The notes beneath the pieces are model-generated. The model was not told the origin of the DNA and did no database searches. It saw only the letters and a program-made list of their open reading frames with translations. Positions 21,679-32,055 of a DNA stretch of 64,000 nucleotides are shown here, in pieces. The DNA comes from Bilabrum cf. latius (Eukaryota; Bigyra: Bicosoecida; Bigyra; Bicosoecida), in the NCBI GenBank assembly GCA_965178125.1, contig OZ237748.1, forward strand, positions 496,001 to 560,000, in the 5' to 3' direction. A program made the translations under genes and the position numbers. Positions within the stretch are counted from its first letter, which is position 1, and each line of letters opens with the position of its first letter.

Positions 21679-23889
21679 ATGTGAGATGATATACTTTGTG
21701 TGGGCATCATGATGCCCACTTCGTGTCTATCGATACCGTACCAACGGTAAATGTTGGACTTGGAATCGACGCTCGGTGGATCTCTCAGTCGATTCTATCC
21801 GCATGCGTATCTGGATGCCTAAGGCTTTAAATGAAAAACTCATGTTTATTTTCAACTACATAGGGGAGACGCACTTCTAGCGGCAGCAAAGGATGGTAAA
21901 GTAGATGACATGAGGGCATGCCTGGATGCGGGAACGGACATCGAATCCAAAGATACCGTGAGATTGAGTGTCATTGAATCGTTTTAAATACGACAGAATA
22001 TGTATTATATCGCTTCCCAAGACAAGGTACGACCTGTCGTAGAGCAAGCCACCTACTTGCTGTCAATCCGCCGATGGACTGTGCCGAGTGAATCTCTCCA
22101 CTGGGCGTGCTTTGTAGGCACCTGCTGACCAAAACCGGTAATTATTAGCATTTTATTCAAAGTCAACATGACAAATGGAAGTAGGTGCCTCCTAGACTGC
22201 AAACCGTGGCACCGACAGCTGCCAGTCGTCCCAAATGCCCTTCCCGGATAGGCCTACACAACGTGTTTCCGACAGCGAGTTAGACGGGGCGACTCACAGA
22301 AACTGCCGTCATGCTGGTTAATATTGCAATCAGTGTTGAGTCATGCAGTGCATTTGCCACCAGCTCCCTCACTGCGCCTCACCGAGTAGGCCTGTACATG
22401 CCCTCATTAGCTACCTCCTGTTCCCCTTGGCGTGCCTCCGTACCTACGGCACACAACTGACGGCTGTTCCGATGTAGGCACATATCCACGGCTGCTTGTA
22501 CATGCTTCGAACTTGCACTATAATACCGCAGGCAGACCGGACAGCAACATGGTGGGCCGCATGCAACGGCAAGACGGACTGCCTAGAGCTGCTCATCGAG
22601 AGGGGCGCCAACATGAACGCTGCCAATGAGGTGAGAGAGAGAGGCTGGTTGCATCCCCCCCCGCCCGGCTGGCCCACCTGGCTCCTCCTCGTGCTAGGTG
22701 GGGCAGGTGGAGCGGTGGCTCGAGGGATGCGGACGCACTGGGCTACGTACCCAGATTAGCGGCAAAGGTACTCAATGATATATCCATGCACTGATTTAGC
22801 TTTGCTTGTTGGAGGCTAGTATATTAGATCGGTGACAGCTCCCCAACGGGGGGACACCCCGGGCATGTTTAACGAGCATGTGTACGCCATTGGCTCCCGA
22901 GGCCCCTGACAGCCGCCGCATGCACAAGCACATACACGCAAATCTTGAGCTCCCACGCCCTGTCTTCCATTCCCCCCACCGCAGGAAGGCTACACACCCG
23001 CCCATGTGGCAGCTGGGTAGGGCCATAAAGAGTGCCTGGCTGTGCTTGCTAGAGGGGACGTGAATGCAGTGGATGATGTGAGAGTTTTGCAGAGAAAAGC
23101 TGGTGGCGAGCGTTTGTGTGCGTTGGATAGGTTTGTATGACTTAAAGGCTGCGGATGAGCTCCCAACGCTAGTGGCAAATTTGCTGCATGTGTCCAAGCT
23201 CGCAAGGACCGCCCAACCAATTGTTTGAAACCATGATGCTGCCTTATGCCATACCCACAATATCCGATTCATTCACAGGATGGAGACACTCCCCTCCACT
23301 GGGCAGCATCCAATGGGCATACCGCCTGCGCCAGCATCCTCATGGAGGCAGGGGCCCGCAGGGACATCAAGAACGATGTAAGCTTGCACAGCTGTTTCAT
23401 AACAGCACTTGAATCACATATATCCATCATGTTGCCCAATAATGACAGAGGCCTTCCCGCCAGCAATCGAACGATGACCGCCAATCCACCCCCGATGCCT
23501 TCCCCCAAACGCCCCCTTCTCTGCCCCTCTCCCTCGCTTCCTCAATCGAGCAGGATGGCTAGAGCCCTGCGGAAAGGGCAGAATTTGAGGACAAACACGA
23601 GACAGCTGCCGCCATCGGGTCATTCATTCCATCTCGAGTCCGAAGAGGCATGGTCTGGAGAAGGGCAGTTGAAGCCAAAAGGGATGCATCGATGGTGTTC
23701 CAGGCAGCTGTTGAGGGCAGGCCGATGGAGCTGGCCAGGAGGCTGAAGCTGGGCAAGCTGGCTGGTGGGTTGGAGATCAAGGGAAATGCGACGATTGAAG
23801 ATGGTGGTTCTAGGCTAGTTCTTCCACTGGAGGCAGCCAGGCTGGGTGGGCACGATGATTGCGTGAAGATGCTAGAGGAGGCCATCTGA
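21679..23889 (+). CDS. ANK4: ankyrin-repeat protein
   Basis: Split start AT at 21679-21680, intron 21681-21863, then exons 21864-21957 (GDALLAAAKDGK), 22532-22630 (ADRTATWW), 22985-23077, 23279-23377 (DGDTPLHWAASNG) and 23554-23889. The third repeat exon is 93 instead of 99 bases, an in-frame loss of two codons in the loop. TAG at 23018 and at 23560 (third codon of the last exon, the same position as in ANK3). Ends TGA 23887 after KMLEEAI. The last exon carries AVEGRPMELARRLKLGKL. Confidence 0.8.
22436..22467 (-). repeat. Short dispersed repeat copy 2
   Basis: The reverse complement matches the core at 57385-57416 almost exactly and the copy at 16429. It lies in the ANK4 intron before exon 22532. 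Confidence 0.5.
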
Positions 23890-24143
23890 TAGACGATAGA
23901 TCTAGTGCGGGACAACAACGCATGACGGATCAATCCCAAAAGGATTGAGCTACGCAGGCTACGTAGCTGCTCGCTGAGGCTGAGGTGCGCAGTTCGAGGC
24001 GACGCGGAAGAGTTTTGGACACTGGATTTTCTCGCATTCAAATTCAATTTGACCCGAGCACGGTGCGGCTGCCGAAAGAAGAGAAGGGTTCATTTTTAGA
24101 GAACAGAAAGATCCGGATGCATGCGGAAGACACCCCGTTCCAA

Positions 24144-26238
24144 TCACATGACCTCGTAAGCTGGCCCGCCCCCTCCCGCCTCGGGCACAGTCCACTTGAT
24201 GTACTGCCCCGGGGTCTTGATGCTGCAGCACTTGCAGTGCACGCAGTTCTGCGCGTTGATGACGAGCTTCCCATCCTCCTCGGGGTACTCGTACACCCTG
24301 GCGGGGCAGAACCGTGACTCGGGCCCCTTGAATTTGGCCCAGGACAGCTGCTCGGGGTCGTCCTCCTGGCCCGGCTTGATCCTCAGGTGGGAGGGCTGGT
24401 CGTGCTCGTGGTTCGTCCCGCTTCGCTGGAGGTTCGACAGGAGGTCGAAGCTCAGCTTGCCGTCGGGCTTGGGGTACTCGATCTTCTCGCACTCGTCAGC
24501 GGGCTTGGTCTTCTGCGAGTCGGGCTTGTCGTTGTGGAAAGTCCACGGCTCGTTGCCCTTGAGCACAAACGCGCTCAGGCCCGAGTACGCCAATCCTGGA
24601 AGCAGTCCTTGCTTGAAAGAAGGGTGGTAGTTCCTGACTGCCTTGAGCTCGTCCACCACCCAGGAGGAGTCCACTGTTCCCTGATACTCGGTCACTTCCC
24701 GCCCCGCCTTGCTCGCGTCCTCACCCGCATCCAAGATGGCGGCAGCGGCCGACTCGCCCGCATACAGCCCAGTCTGCATGGCCATGTGGGACCCCTTGAT
24801 CTTGGGTACGTTGAGGAATCCAGCGGAGCACCCAGCCAGCATGGCGCCGGGCATGGTCAGCTTGGGGAGGGACTGGTACCCTCCTTCATTCAGACACCTG
24901 GCCCCGTACTGGATGCACTCTCCGCCGTCAAGGAACTTGGCGATCTCAGGGTGGTGCTTCCACCTTTGGAACTCCTGGTAGGGAGACATCCAGGGGTTGG
25001 GATAGTCCAGCCCGATCACGAATCCGATGAGAACGAGGTCAGGTTCCATGCAGTAGAGGAATGAGCCGCCGTACGTGTCCTGGGGAAGCGGCCATCCAAG
25101 CGTGTGCTGCACGTGCCCCGGCTTGAAGAAAGGGTGGTTCTCCGGATCCTTGACCCTCCACACCTCCTTGAGTCCCAGCCCGTAGGTCTGAGGATCCACG
25201 CCCTCCCTGAGGTTGAAGACCTCCATCGCCTCCTCGGAGCAGTTGCCTCTGCATCCCTCCGCTAGGACCGTCTGCTTGGCCCTGACCTCTGCGCCCAGGT
25301 AGAACGAGTCCTTGGGCTTGCCCTCTTTGTCCACCCCCATGTCACTCGTCACGACCCCCTTCACCCCCCCGTCCTCGACGATCAGGTTGGCAGCGGGATA
25401 GGCCGGGATGATCTCCACCTCCATCTCCTCCGCCTTCTCTCCCATCCACTTGCACAGCTGGCCCAGGCTGATGATGTAGTTGCCCTCGTTGTGCAGCATG
25501 GGCGGGACGGGCAGGGGCACGGAGCTCGAGTCGTTCAGCAGGAACTTGAACTCGTCCTCCTTCACCGGTGTCTTGATGGGGCAGGACTCGTCCTCCCTCC
25601 AACCAGGCAGCAGGTCGTCAAGGGCTCTGGGCTCGAACACGTTCCCGGAGAGGATGTGGGCGCCCACCTCTGCACAGGGAAGGAGGGGTAGGGGAACATG
25701 AAGTGCGATCGATTGGTGATAGGTAGGCTACTGGGGTGGGTGGGCACGTGCGCAGCTGTGGCTGGGCGGGCTCTGAAGCTGCCTCGGCAGCAGCAGTGCA
25801 GCGCAAAGTCTCTAGCGCAAACAGCCGGCATTCACACGTTGCAACAGGCGGTAGAAAAATGTCTAACATGCAAAACGAAGCATGCAGCTTGAACAGCACC
25901 CGACGCCAACCGATTGGGCTCAGAGGCATCGCATGCATGCGTGTCGCACTGCCACTCGAACCATAGGGCTAATCTTGGGAGAAAACCCAGAGTCTTTAGC
26001 ATGAACCAAATCTATTAATAACAAAAACGCCATGACCAGACCGATATCCAGGTCAGACTCGAAGAATGTGCCAAAGATAGCCGGATCACTCACCGTGGCC
26101 CTTTTCCAGAACGCAAACGCTGAGTTCCTTCTCCTATTTAGCAGCAACCTGCTTGGCACGAATGGCAGCAGCAAGACCAGCTGGGCCAGCACCAACGACG
26201 ACCATGTCGTATTCCATGACGTCCCGCTCGCCGTTCAT
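24144..26238 (-). CDS. ETFDH: Electron transfer flavoprotein-ubiquinone oxidoreductase (in-frame TAG at residue 35)
   Basis: Mitochondrial inner-membrane flavoprotein. It passes electrons from ETF (fatty-acid and amino-acid oxidation) to ubiquinone through FAD and a 4Fe-4S cluster. Exon 1, 26238-26094 from ATG, holds the FAD-binding VVVGAGPAGLAAAIRAK. Intron 26093-25670 (gtgagt...gcag). Exon 2, 25669-24144, begins EVGAHILSGNVFEP. Cluster ligands RFCPA and CVHCKCC sit near the C-terminus, before GGGGPAYEVM. Family similarity is continuous over full length. Codon 26136-26134 is TAG, between VAAK and EKELSVCV, in a highly conserved block where homologues have a polar residue; there is no intron there. 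Stop is TGA. Upstream of the ATG the frame stays open through a basic leader (from about 26330) that resembles a mitochondrial presequence, so the true start may be in an earlier exon. Confidence 0.95.
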
Positions 26239-26887
26239 GGGGTCTTCGTCTCGCGACGGAGCTGTTGAAGCGATCGACCGCGCTGAGATTGAAGGCCCCC
26301 ACTTGCGCTGGGGAAGTCGAAGCGCCCCGACCGATCTGCAAGCATTCTAAAAACGCAAAGGATTCGATCCGACTCGTCTGGCAATTCTAGCTAGCATGAT
26401 TCGCGCCCCAAGATGAGCGATCGGCAAGTGCGGCCAAAAGAAATAGCGAGGTTCCGCTGCGCGGCGGTGTTAAGTAGCGAGTACCTTTAACAATACTTTC
26501 GCGCTCCAGATGCTGGGTGTTTCACCGGATTTTCCCCGTTTTTTTCACGCAATGGTGAGTTGAGGTCGGCGTTCCTATCCATTTATGTGTTATCTCTATA
26601 TTGCGCGGATTGTGTGCCTGTTGATATCGTTTGGCACGTGTACGGCTCGGACACGTTGTTCTCGTCACAGTTTCTGCTGGCTCAACCGGCAATGTAGGAG
26701 TGTAGCAGTCTTGACTCGACTTTTATTGCCGGCTTAGTCCTATTTTGGTGCACAAAATAATGGCGATAGTCGCGGCGGCGTTGCCACTGACCGTGTGATT
26801 CCACAGCGCGGATGCACGAGCCGGTGCGACTGCTTCGCGTTTCTTTAATGTAATCTACCACGAGCATCCCGATTCTACCATCAGTTC
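26239..26887. promoter_or_regulatory. Divergent intergenic region between ETF-QO and Sec61 beta
   Basis: Head-to-head gene pair separated by about 650 bases; probable bidirectional promoter. The ETF-QO presequence or first exon probably lies at its left end. I see no convincing TATA box or other named motif. Confidence 0.4.
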
Positions 26888-27205
26888 ATGCGTATGCATT
26901 CGTTCTTGTTCAATCCGCCGCAGAAGCCAGGATCTCGTCCCGGCAAGAAAGGAATCCGCCGCCGCAGAGGAGGCAAGGAGGGCGCGGCGGGCGGCGACGA
27001 GGACGCGGAGCACCGCCGGAGGGAGGCGGCCGAGGACCGGAAGGACGTGATGTCGGGGGTACAGCGAACAAACGCAGCCACTCACTACACGGCGGATGAC
27101 AGCGCCACGACGCTGAAGCTCGAGCCGCTGACCGTGGCCATCGGGGCGGGCGTGTTTGTCGTGTCCGTGGTAGTCTTGCACGTGGTCAGCAAGTTCTCGT
27201 CGTGA
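26888..27205 (+). CDS. SEC61B: Sec61 translocon beta subunit
   Basis: Small tail-anchored subunit of the ER Sec61 channel. The C-terminal half is typical: THYTADDSATTLKLEPLTVA leads into one hydrophobic helix (VAIGAGVFVVSVVVLHVV) and ends KFSS, then TGA 27203. The N-terminal half is Arg/Gly-rich and cytosolic. The start is uncertain: ATG 26888 gives 105 residues, a usual length, but the CAG at about 26938 could be a splice acceptor. No internal TAG. Confidence 0.85.
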   Translation: MRMHSFLFNPPQKPGSRPGKKGIRRRRGGKEGAAGGDEDAEHRRREAAEDRKDVMSGVQRTNAATHYTADDSATTLKLEPLTVAIGAGVFVVSVVVLHVVSKFSS

Positions 27206-27581
27206 TGAGTCAAGATGGATAGGCGTGGATGCAAGGAGGGGGGGGAGAGGCTCCTAGCAGGCAGGAGACATGAGAGAGCGGTGTGCGTTCGGTGTGCGTG
27301 CGGTGTGCGCGCGTGCTTGACTTGTGGGGCTGCGCTAGAGGGGAGGGGAGGGGAGGGGGGTGTGATGTGTGAGTGACTGAACCGAGCAAAAACAAACACG
27401 GAAACAAAATCAAACGAATCGGAATGAACACTAGACCGAAAGAACCGTCACAACGCAAAGAAAACCGTGCAAACGCTCAAAATGCAGCCAGCCCTTAGTC
27501 TGGCAGTGGAGCCGGCATGCCTTCCTTGCCGTGGAGCCGGCTGGCCTCGTACCTTCCATCTGCCGATGAACCGACCACTCG

Positions 27582-28752
27582 TCACACCTCAGAGCGAGGC
27601 GGCAGCCAGTACTTCCGGACCGTCTTGCCCTCGCCCTTGCTGTCGCTCTCGCCCACAGAACCCGCTCCCGCCCCAGCTCCCGACCCAGCTCCAGACCCCT
27701 CTGATTCTCCAGCATCGGCGCCCACTACCACCACGAACCCGTCGACCTCCTCCTCGCCCGCACTCGTCACACCCGCACTCGTCACACCTTCAACCGCGCC
27801 GTCCTCGACCCACACGAAGCCCCCCAGCACCAGCTGCCTGAGTGCCTCCTGGGCCCGGGGCCTGGGCCAGCTGAGGGCGCCTGCCACCTGGTCTGCGAGG
27901 AAGGGGGGGGGGGTTGAGAGGGGGGGTGGAAATTGCGCTTCGAGGGCACGGGGAGAAGCAACGGAAAGAAGCAACGAAATGAGAGGCGCATCTATCCATC
28001 GATCGATCGATCGATCGATCGATCCATCAATTGCCTATTTCTTCTATCTCACCGACGGACCATCCCCACCTGCCCCCCGCAGCACCACCATTCCCTGCAC
28101 CCGGGGGTCTCCCGGTGAGCACCACCGCCGCCCTCTCCTAGTCAACGGATAGTTCCCGGGGAACACTCATCACAGCCTCGATGGACGCACCACCACCGCT
28201 GCTGCTGCTGCTACTGCTGCCTCTTCCCGATGCAGCTGCACCACCACTCCCTCCCCCGCTTTCCGCGCCGGTGCCGCTCAGCTTGACGATCCTCGCCCCG
28301 CCCCCCAGCTTGTCCAGCCCCTTCAACGCCGTCTTGACGTCATCACTCGTCACACCCCTGTCCCTGGCCCTCCTCGCGTTGATCATCGACACGAGCTCCG
28401 CCATTGGAAGAAGCCCGCCGTTGATTGGTCTCGTCCGCAGGCAGCAGTCGAGCACCTGCACGCCCAGCTCGTAGTAAAACTGACCGACTCCCAGGTTTCT
28501 CGCCCAGAATCCCCTTGAGCTCTGCAGCGGATCCACGCCGATCACGCTGCACATCGACGCGAACTCTCTGCGGAACACGGGATCCTTGGCGATGTCGTCG
28601 CTGTGCTTGGTAGCAAACTCCATGAGACCTTTCTAGAAAGTTTCCATGGCCCGCTCCATGTGCTCTGCCTGCTCTGCCATGAGCTTGGCGCCCTCCGCGG
28701 CGCGCTTGGCCTTGAGTTCTTGCTGCTCCCGAAGGCCGGCTCGACCAAGCAT
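27582..28752 (-). CDS. SNF8: ESCRT-II subunit SNF8/VPS22 (two in-frame TAGs)
   Basis: Endosomal sorting subunit with two winged-helix domains. Exon 1, 28752-28053: coiled-coil N-terminus MLGRAGLREQQELKAK, then EFATKHSDDIAKDP, CSVIGVDPLQSSRGFW and FYYELGVQVLDCC, all family hallmarks. Intron 28052-27893 (gtgaga...cgcag). Exon 2, 27892-27582: VDQVAGALSW, EALRQLVLGGFVWVED and final YWLPPRSEV, stop TGA. TAG at 28635-28633 (METF_KGLMEF; Lys/Arg in human/plant) and 28140-28138 (ELSVD_ERAAVVL; His in human and Arabidopsis). Similarity continues on both sides of each. About 336 residues, longer than usual (about 250) because of Gly/Ser- and Glu/Gly-rich insertions. It lies head-to-head with NDUFAF3. 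Confidence 0.9.
28000..28026. repeat. (ATCG)n microsatellite
   Basis: About six perfect tetranucleotides within the SNF8 intron. Confidence 0.9.
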
Positions 28753-29340
28753 CGCTCACGATCGCTCGACCGCCGCAACCAGAAGTAGAATTAAAAGAGC
28801 GTAATGGCTGGTTGTGCGCAGAAACAAGTGCCGGTCTGCATTCGCCGAGCCAAAGAGTGGTAAAAATGGCTCGTGTGACGAGCTTGCTCTTGGCCGGCCT
28901 TTCCTGGCTCGTTGCTGGGCTCATTCGCTGATTGTTCGCGCATGAGAATCTCAGATTCACGCAGATTAGTGCAGAGACTGGCGTGGTCCGCGCGCTGCCG
29001 GGTGCAGGCCGGGGTTAGGTAGCTTTCCGCCGCCGCGACAATTGGCCGCAGCTCATCGAAAGCGTCGGGCAGCAGCCGTCGAAGCACGGAGCAGCTCGTG
29101 GAGCAGCACCGATGCAACATCAAGCATATTAGTGGAAGCGTTCGTTCGCCGCCCCAGGCAGCGGGCCGGTGGAGACTTGGCGGCGGTTGCTCGCCTCGCC
29201 GGTTCCACACGTCAGCAGGCGCTCGGTTGTAGCGGACGAGCATCGCGTTGGAAAGAGGCGTCCGGCGCTCCGATAATGCTCTTGTGACATCCACGGGAGC
29301 ACGATCCGCCGGCGATTTGCAGGTCGGCGCCGCGCAAGCC
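28753..29340. promoter_or_regulatory. Divergent intergenic region between SNF8 and NDUFAF3
   Basis: 588 bases between two opposite starts; probable shared promoter. No recognisable motif. An open stretch just upstream of the NDUFAF3 ATG could be a leader. Confidence 0.4.
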
Positions 29341-30613
29341 ATGAAGCCGACTGTGTTTGACGAGTACAACCTAGTCCAGGAAGACGCCACGAAATCGAGG
29401 ATCATGGCGATTGATGATTACGGGTTTCAGGTGAGCTGGATGAATTTTATTTCATGGGGTTAGGAGCGGGGGGGCGGCAGGGCGCGCATTTCTGCGCGCT
29501 ACGTTGGGGCAGGTTCAGGCTGCTGGTTGCTGGCTGCTGGTTGCAAGTTGCTGGTTGCTGGGGCGACCGACCGACCGACTAGGCCAGCAGGCAAGCTGGA
29601 ATGATGGAATGCTGGCATGCATGCTGCAGCAGAATCCGAGAGCAGAGCCACCCCGCCCCCCTCCTCCCCCCTCCCATTCGCCACACACGAGCATCCCCCA
29701 CCCCCCCCCAGTCGTCACTCGTCACTCCCCACTCGTCACACACGCGCAGGTGAACGGCAACCACCTCCGCGGCAGCGTCATCGTGTTCCCCACCTTTTCC
29801 CTCCTCTGGAAGGTCAACCACCTCGTCAAGATCACCCCCGAATCCCTCGTGCCCGTGCTGCTGCCCAAGCGCCCCCGGATCGAGTTCCTGGTGATCGGAT
29901 CAGGGCCCTCCCACGGGGTCATCAAGAACATCAACCCGGAGATATACGACTTCTTCTCCAGGCGGGGCGTGGCAGTCGAGGTCATGTCCACGGACCAGGC
30001 GGTCGCAACCTTCAACGTGCTGGCACAGGAGGACAGGCCCGTGGCTGCCGCCCTGTTGTCCAGGCAGCCCACCACCCCCAAGATGGCCTCGGCCTACACG
30101 AGGGGGGGAAGAGGTTTCGACCCGGAGGCCTACAAGCTCAGGAGCGCGGCACGGGCGGGGGCCGCCGAGGAGGCCGCGGCGCTGCTGGCGGGGAACAACT
30201 CGGGGAGTGATGGTCCCCCCGGGGCTGCAGCAGCCGGAGGAAGGGGGGGCACACCCCGGGTGGAGGAGGGGGGCCTGTTCGGCGGAGGAACGTTCGGCGC
30301 TGACGGGGGGGACAGCATCAGGGAATGGCTGGGGATGGAGAGCTCCGACCCAAGGGCATCAGGTGTGCACTAGGACGGCGAAAGTGCCACCAACCTGGAT
30401 GGCCTGGTGAAAAAAGGAGGCGGGGGTGGTGGTGATGGGCACGATGCCTTCACGGATTCCAGGGGGAGGGTCAGGGGCGCCGATACGCCCAGCAGGAAGA
30501 GGAAGAGGATGGCGCTGAAAGGGTCTCCCCCCAAATTCTACGCCAACAGGGGGGCAGGGGGTTACAAGAAGCCGCAGGAGGAGGACGGGCAGGACTGGGA
30601 GAAGAAGAGCTGA
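29341..30613 (+). CDS. NDUFAF3: NDUFAF3/Mth938-domain complex I assembly factor with long C-terminal extension (in-frame TAG at 30371)
   Basis: Mitochondrial assembly factor for NADH dehydrogenase, Mth938 (AAMDC-like) fold. Exon 1 29341-29430 (VFDEYNLVQED to DDYGFQ), intron to 29749, exon 2 29750-30613. Family core: VNGNHLRGSVIVFP, RIEFLVIGSGPSHG, RGVAVEVMSTDQAVATFNVL and RPVAAALL. A low-complexity Gly/Ala region follows. A TAG at 30371-30373 comes after ASGVH, but the frame continues for 80 more codons with strong coding character (SRKRKRMALKG, PPKFYANRGAGGYKKP) to TGA 30611. The protein is 317 residues against about 185 for the human protein. The final 50 bases seed the tandem array that follows. 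An upstream in-frame leader may supply the import signal. Confidence 0.85.
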
Positions 30614-31262
30614 GGCATGAGATGGACGGTGAAGGGGGGGGCGGGGGGGGGTACAAGAAGCCGCAGGAGGGGGACGGGCAGGACTGGGAGAAGAAGAGCT
30701 GAGGCATGAGATGGACGGTGAAGGGGGGGGCGGGGGGGGGTACAAGAAGCCGCAGGAGGGGGACGGGCAGGACTGGGAGAAGAAGAGCTGAGGCATGAGA
30801 TGGACGGTGAAGGGGGGGCGGGGGGGGTACAAGAAGCCGCAGGAGGAGGACGGGCAGGACTGGGAGAAGAAGAGCTGAGGCATGAGATGGACGGTGAAGG
30901 GGGGGGCGGGGGGGGTACAAGAAGCCGCAGGAGGAGGACGGGCAGGACTGGGAGAAGAAGAGCTGAGGCACGAGATGGACGGTGAAGGGGGGGGCGGGGG
31001 GGTACAAGAAGCCGCAGGAGGAGGACGGGCAGGACTGGGAGAAGAAGAGCTGAGGCACGAGATGGACGGTGAAGGGGGGGGCGGGGGGGTACAAGAAGCC
31101 GCAGGAGGAGGACGGGCAGGACTGGGAGAAGAAGAGCTGAGGCACGAGATGGACGGTGAAGGGGGGGGCGGGGGGGTACAAGAAGCCGCAGGAGGAGGAC
31201 GGGCAGGACTGGGAGAAGAAGAGCTGAGGCATGAGATGGACGGTGAAGGGGGGGCGGGGCTG
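30563..31262 (+). repeat. 87-89-bp tandem repeat derived from the NDUFAF3 3' end
   Basis: TACAAGAAGCCGCAGGAG recurs at 30563, 30652, 30741, 30828, 30916, 31003, 31090 and 31177. Each of the eight units repeats the last codons (YKKPQEEDGQDWEKKS), the TGA and about 35 bases of 3' UTR, including G runs that vary in length. Only the first unit is in the gene's reading frame. Confidence 0.95.
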
Positions 31263-31526
31263 ATACCGGGGGTGGTGCCTGTGAGTTATGCCACAAGGGC
31301 GCGTGCGCCTAGCGGGCGAATATTCCGATTGCTAAGACGTCCTGTGCCTATGTTTATTCTATGTCTATGTCTATGTCTATTCAACCGACCAAACTGCCCT
31401 GCTGCACCCAAAGCATCCCCATGCAATGCGGCATGCTTCCCATGCAGGCAGGAGGCATTGCATCCCCATGCCTCCCCCCTCCCTCTCCCCGATCATCTCC
31501 CGTTCCCCCTCTTTATCGCGATCGCT
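31263..31526. other. Spacer between convergent genes
   Basis: Holds a short (CTATGT)n run near 31350-31380 and a C-rich tract. No gene seen. Confidence 0.6.
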
Positions 31527-32055
31527 TTACCCCTTGAAGATGTTGATGACTTTCTTGGCGGTCCTCGAGTGCCTCGACATGACCTTGACGAGCTGCTGCC
31601 GGATGCTGCCCTTGACCTGGCGACGAGCGCGAATGGCCTCCGACCACTTGAACTGCGATTAAAAAAAAAAGGGATTGAGTGTATATGTACGTAATGCATC
31701 TTGGTGCATGGCAGCGTGCACTGCCAAGGGGGCTGCACACCACGAGGTCTAGAAACAATTACGTCTGCTACTCCTGGTCCATCGCGTCTCGGCAGCTCGT
31801 TCACCCGACTTGCGCACTCACAGATCCTGTTTTGTCAACGCACGCAGTTAAGACGTCACGCTGGTGCTGGCACTTGGAAATGTCGTCGTCTGACCTCTCC
31901 AGGCAGGCGAACAGCTCCTCCGTCTCCTGCGGGCAGGGCTGAAACCACTGGAAATCGCCCCCTGTCCCTGCATAGAACGAAACTGCTTTCTAGTGGTCCA
32001 TGTTCAGGTCCCTCCATCGAAATCCTCGCAATCCCTTGTTGTACTTGGCCGGCAT
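31527..32055 (-). CDS. Small CHCH-domain protein, mS37/CHCHD1-like (in-frame TAG at 31990)
   Basis: Exon 1 32055-31822 (78 codons) and exon 2 31652-31527 (42 codons, ending FKG then TAA), intron 31821-31653. It encodes a basic N-terminus (MPAKYNKGLRGFRWRDL), then a twin-cysteine helix-coil-helix with C-x10-C and C-x9-C spacing (FACLERSDDDISKC, then QHQRDVLTAC), and a basic C-terminus (IRARRQVKGSIRQQL). The cysteine spacing matches the mitoribosomal small-subunit protein mS37 (CHCHD1/Mrp10), which folds in the intermembrane space via Mia40, but other CHCH proteins are possible. TAG at 31992-31990 lies between NMDH and KAVSFY, with no possible donor nearby. Downstream conservation supports read-through. 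Confidence 0.6.
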
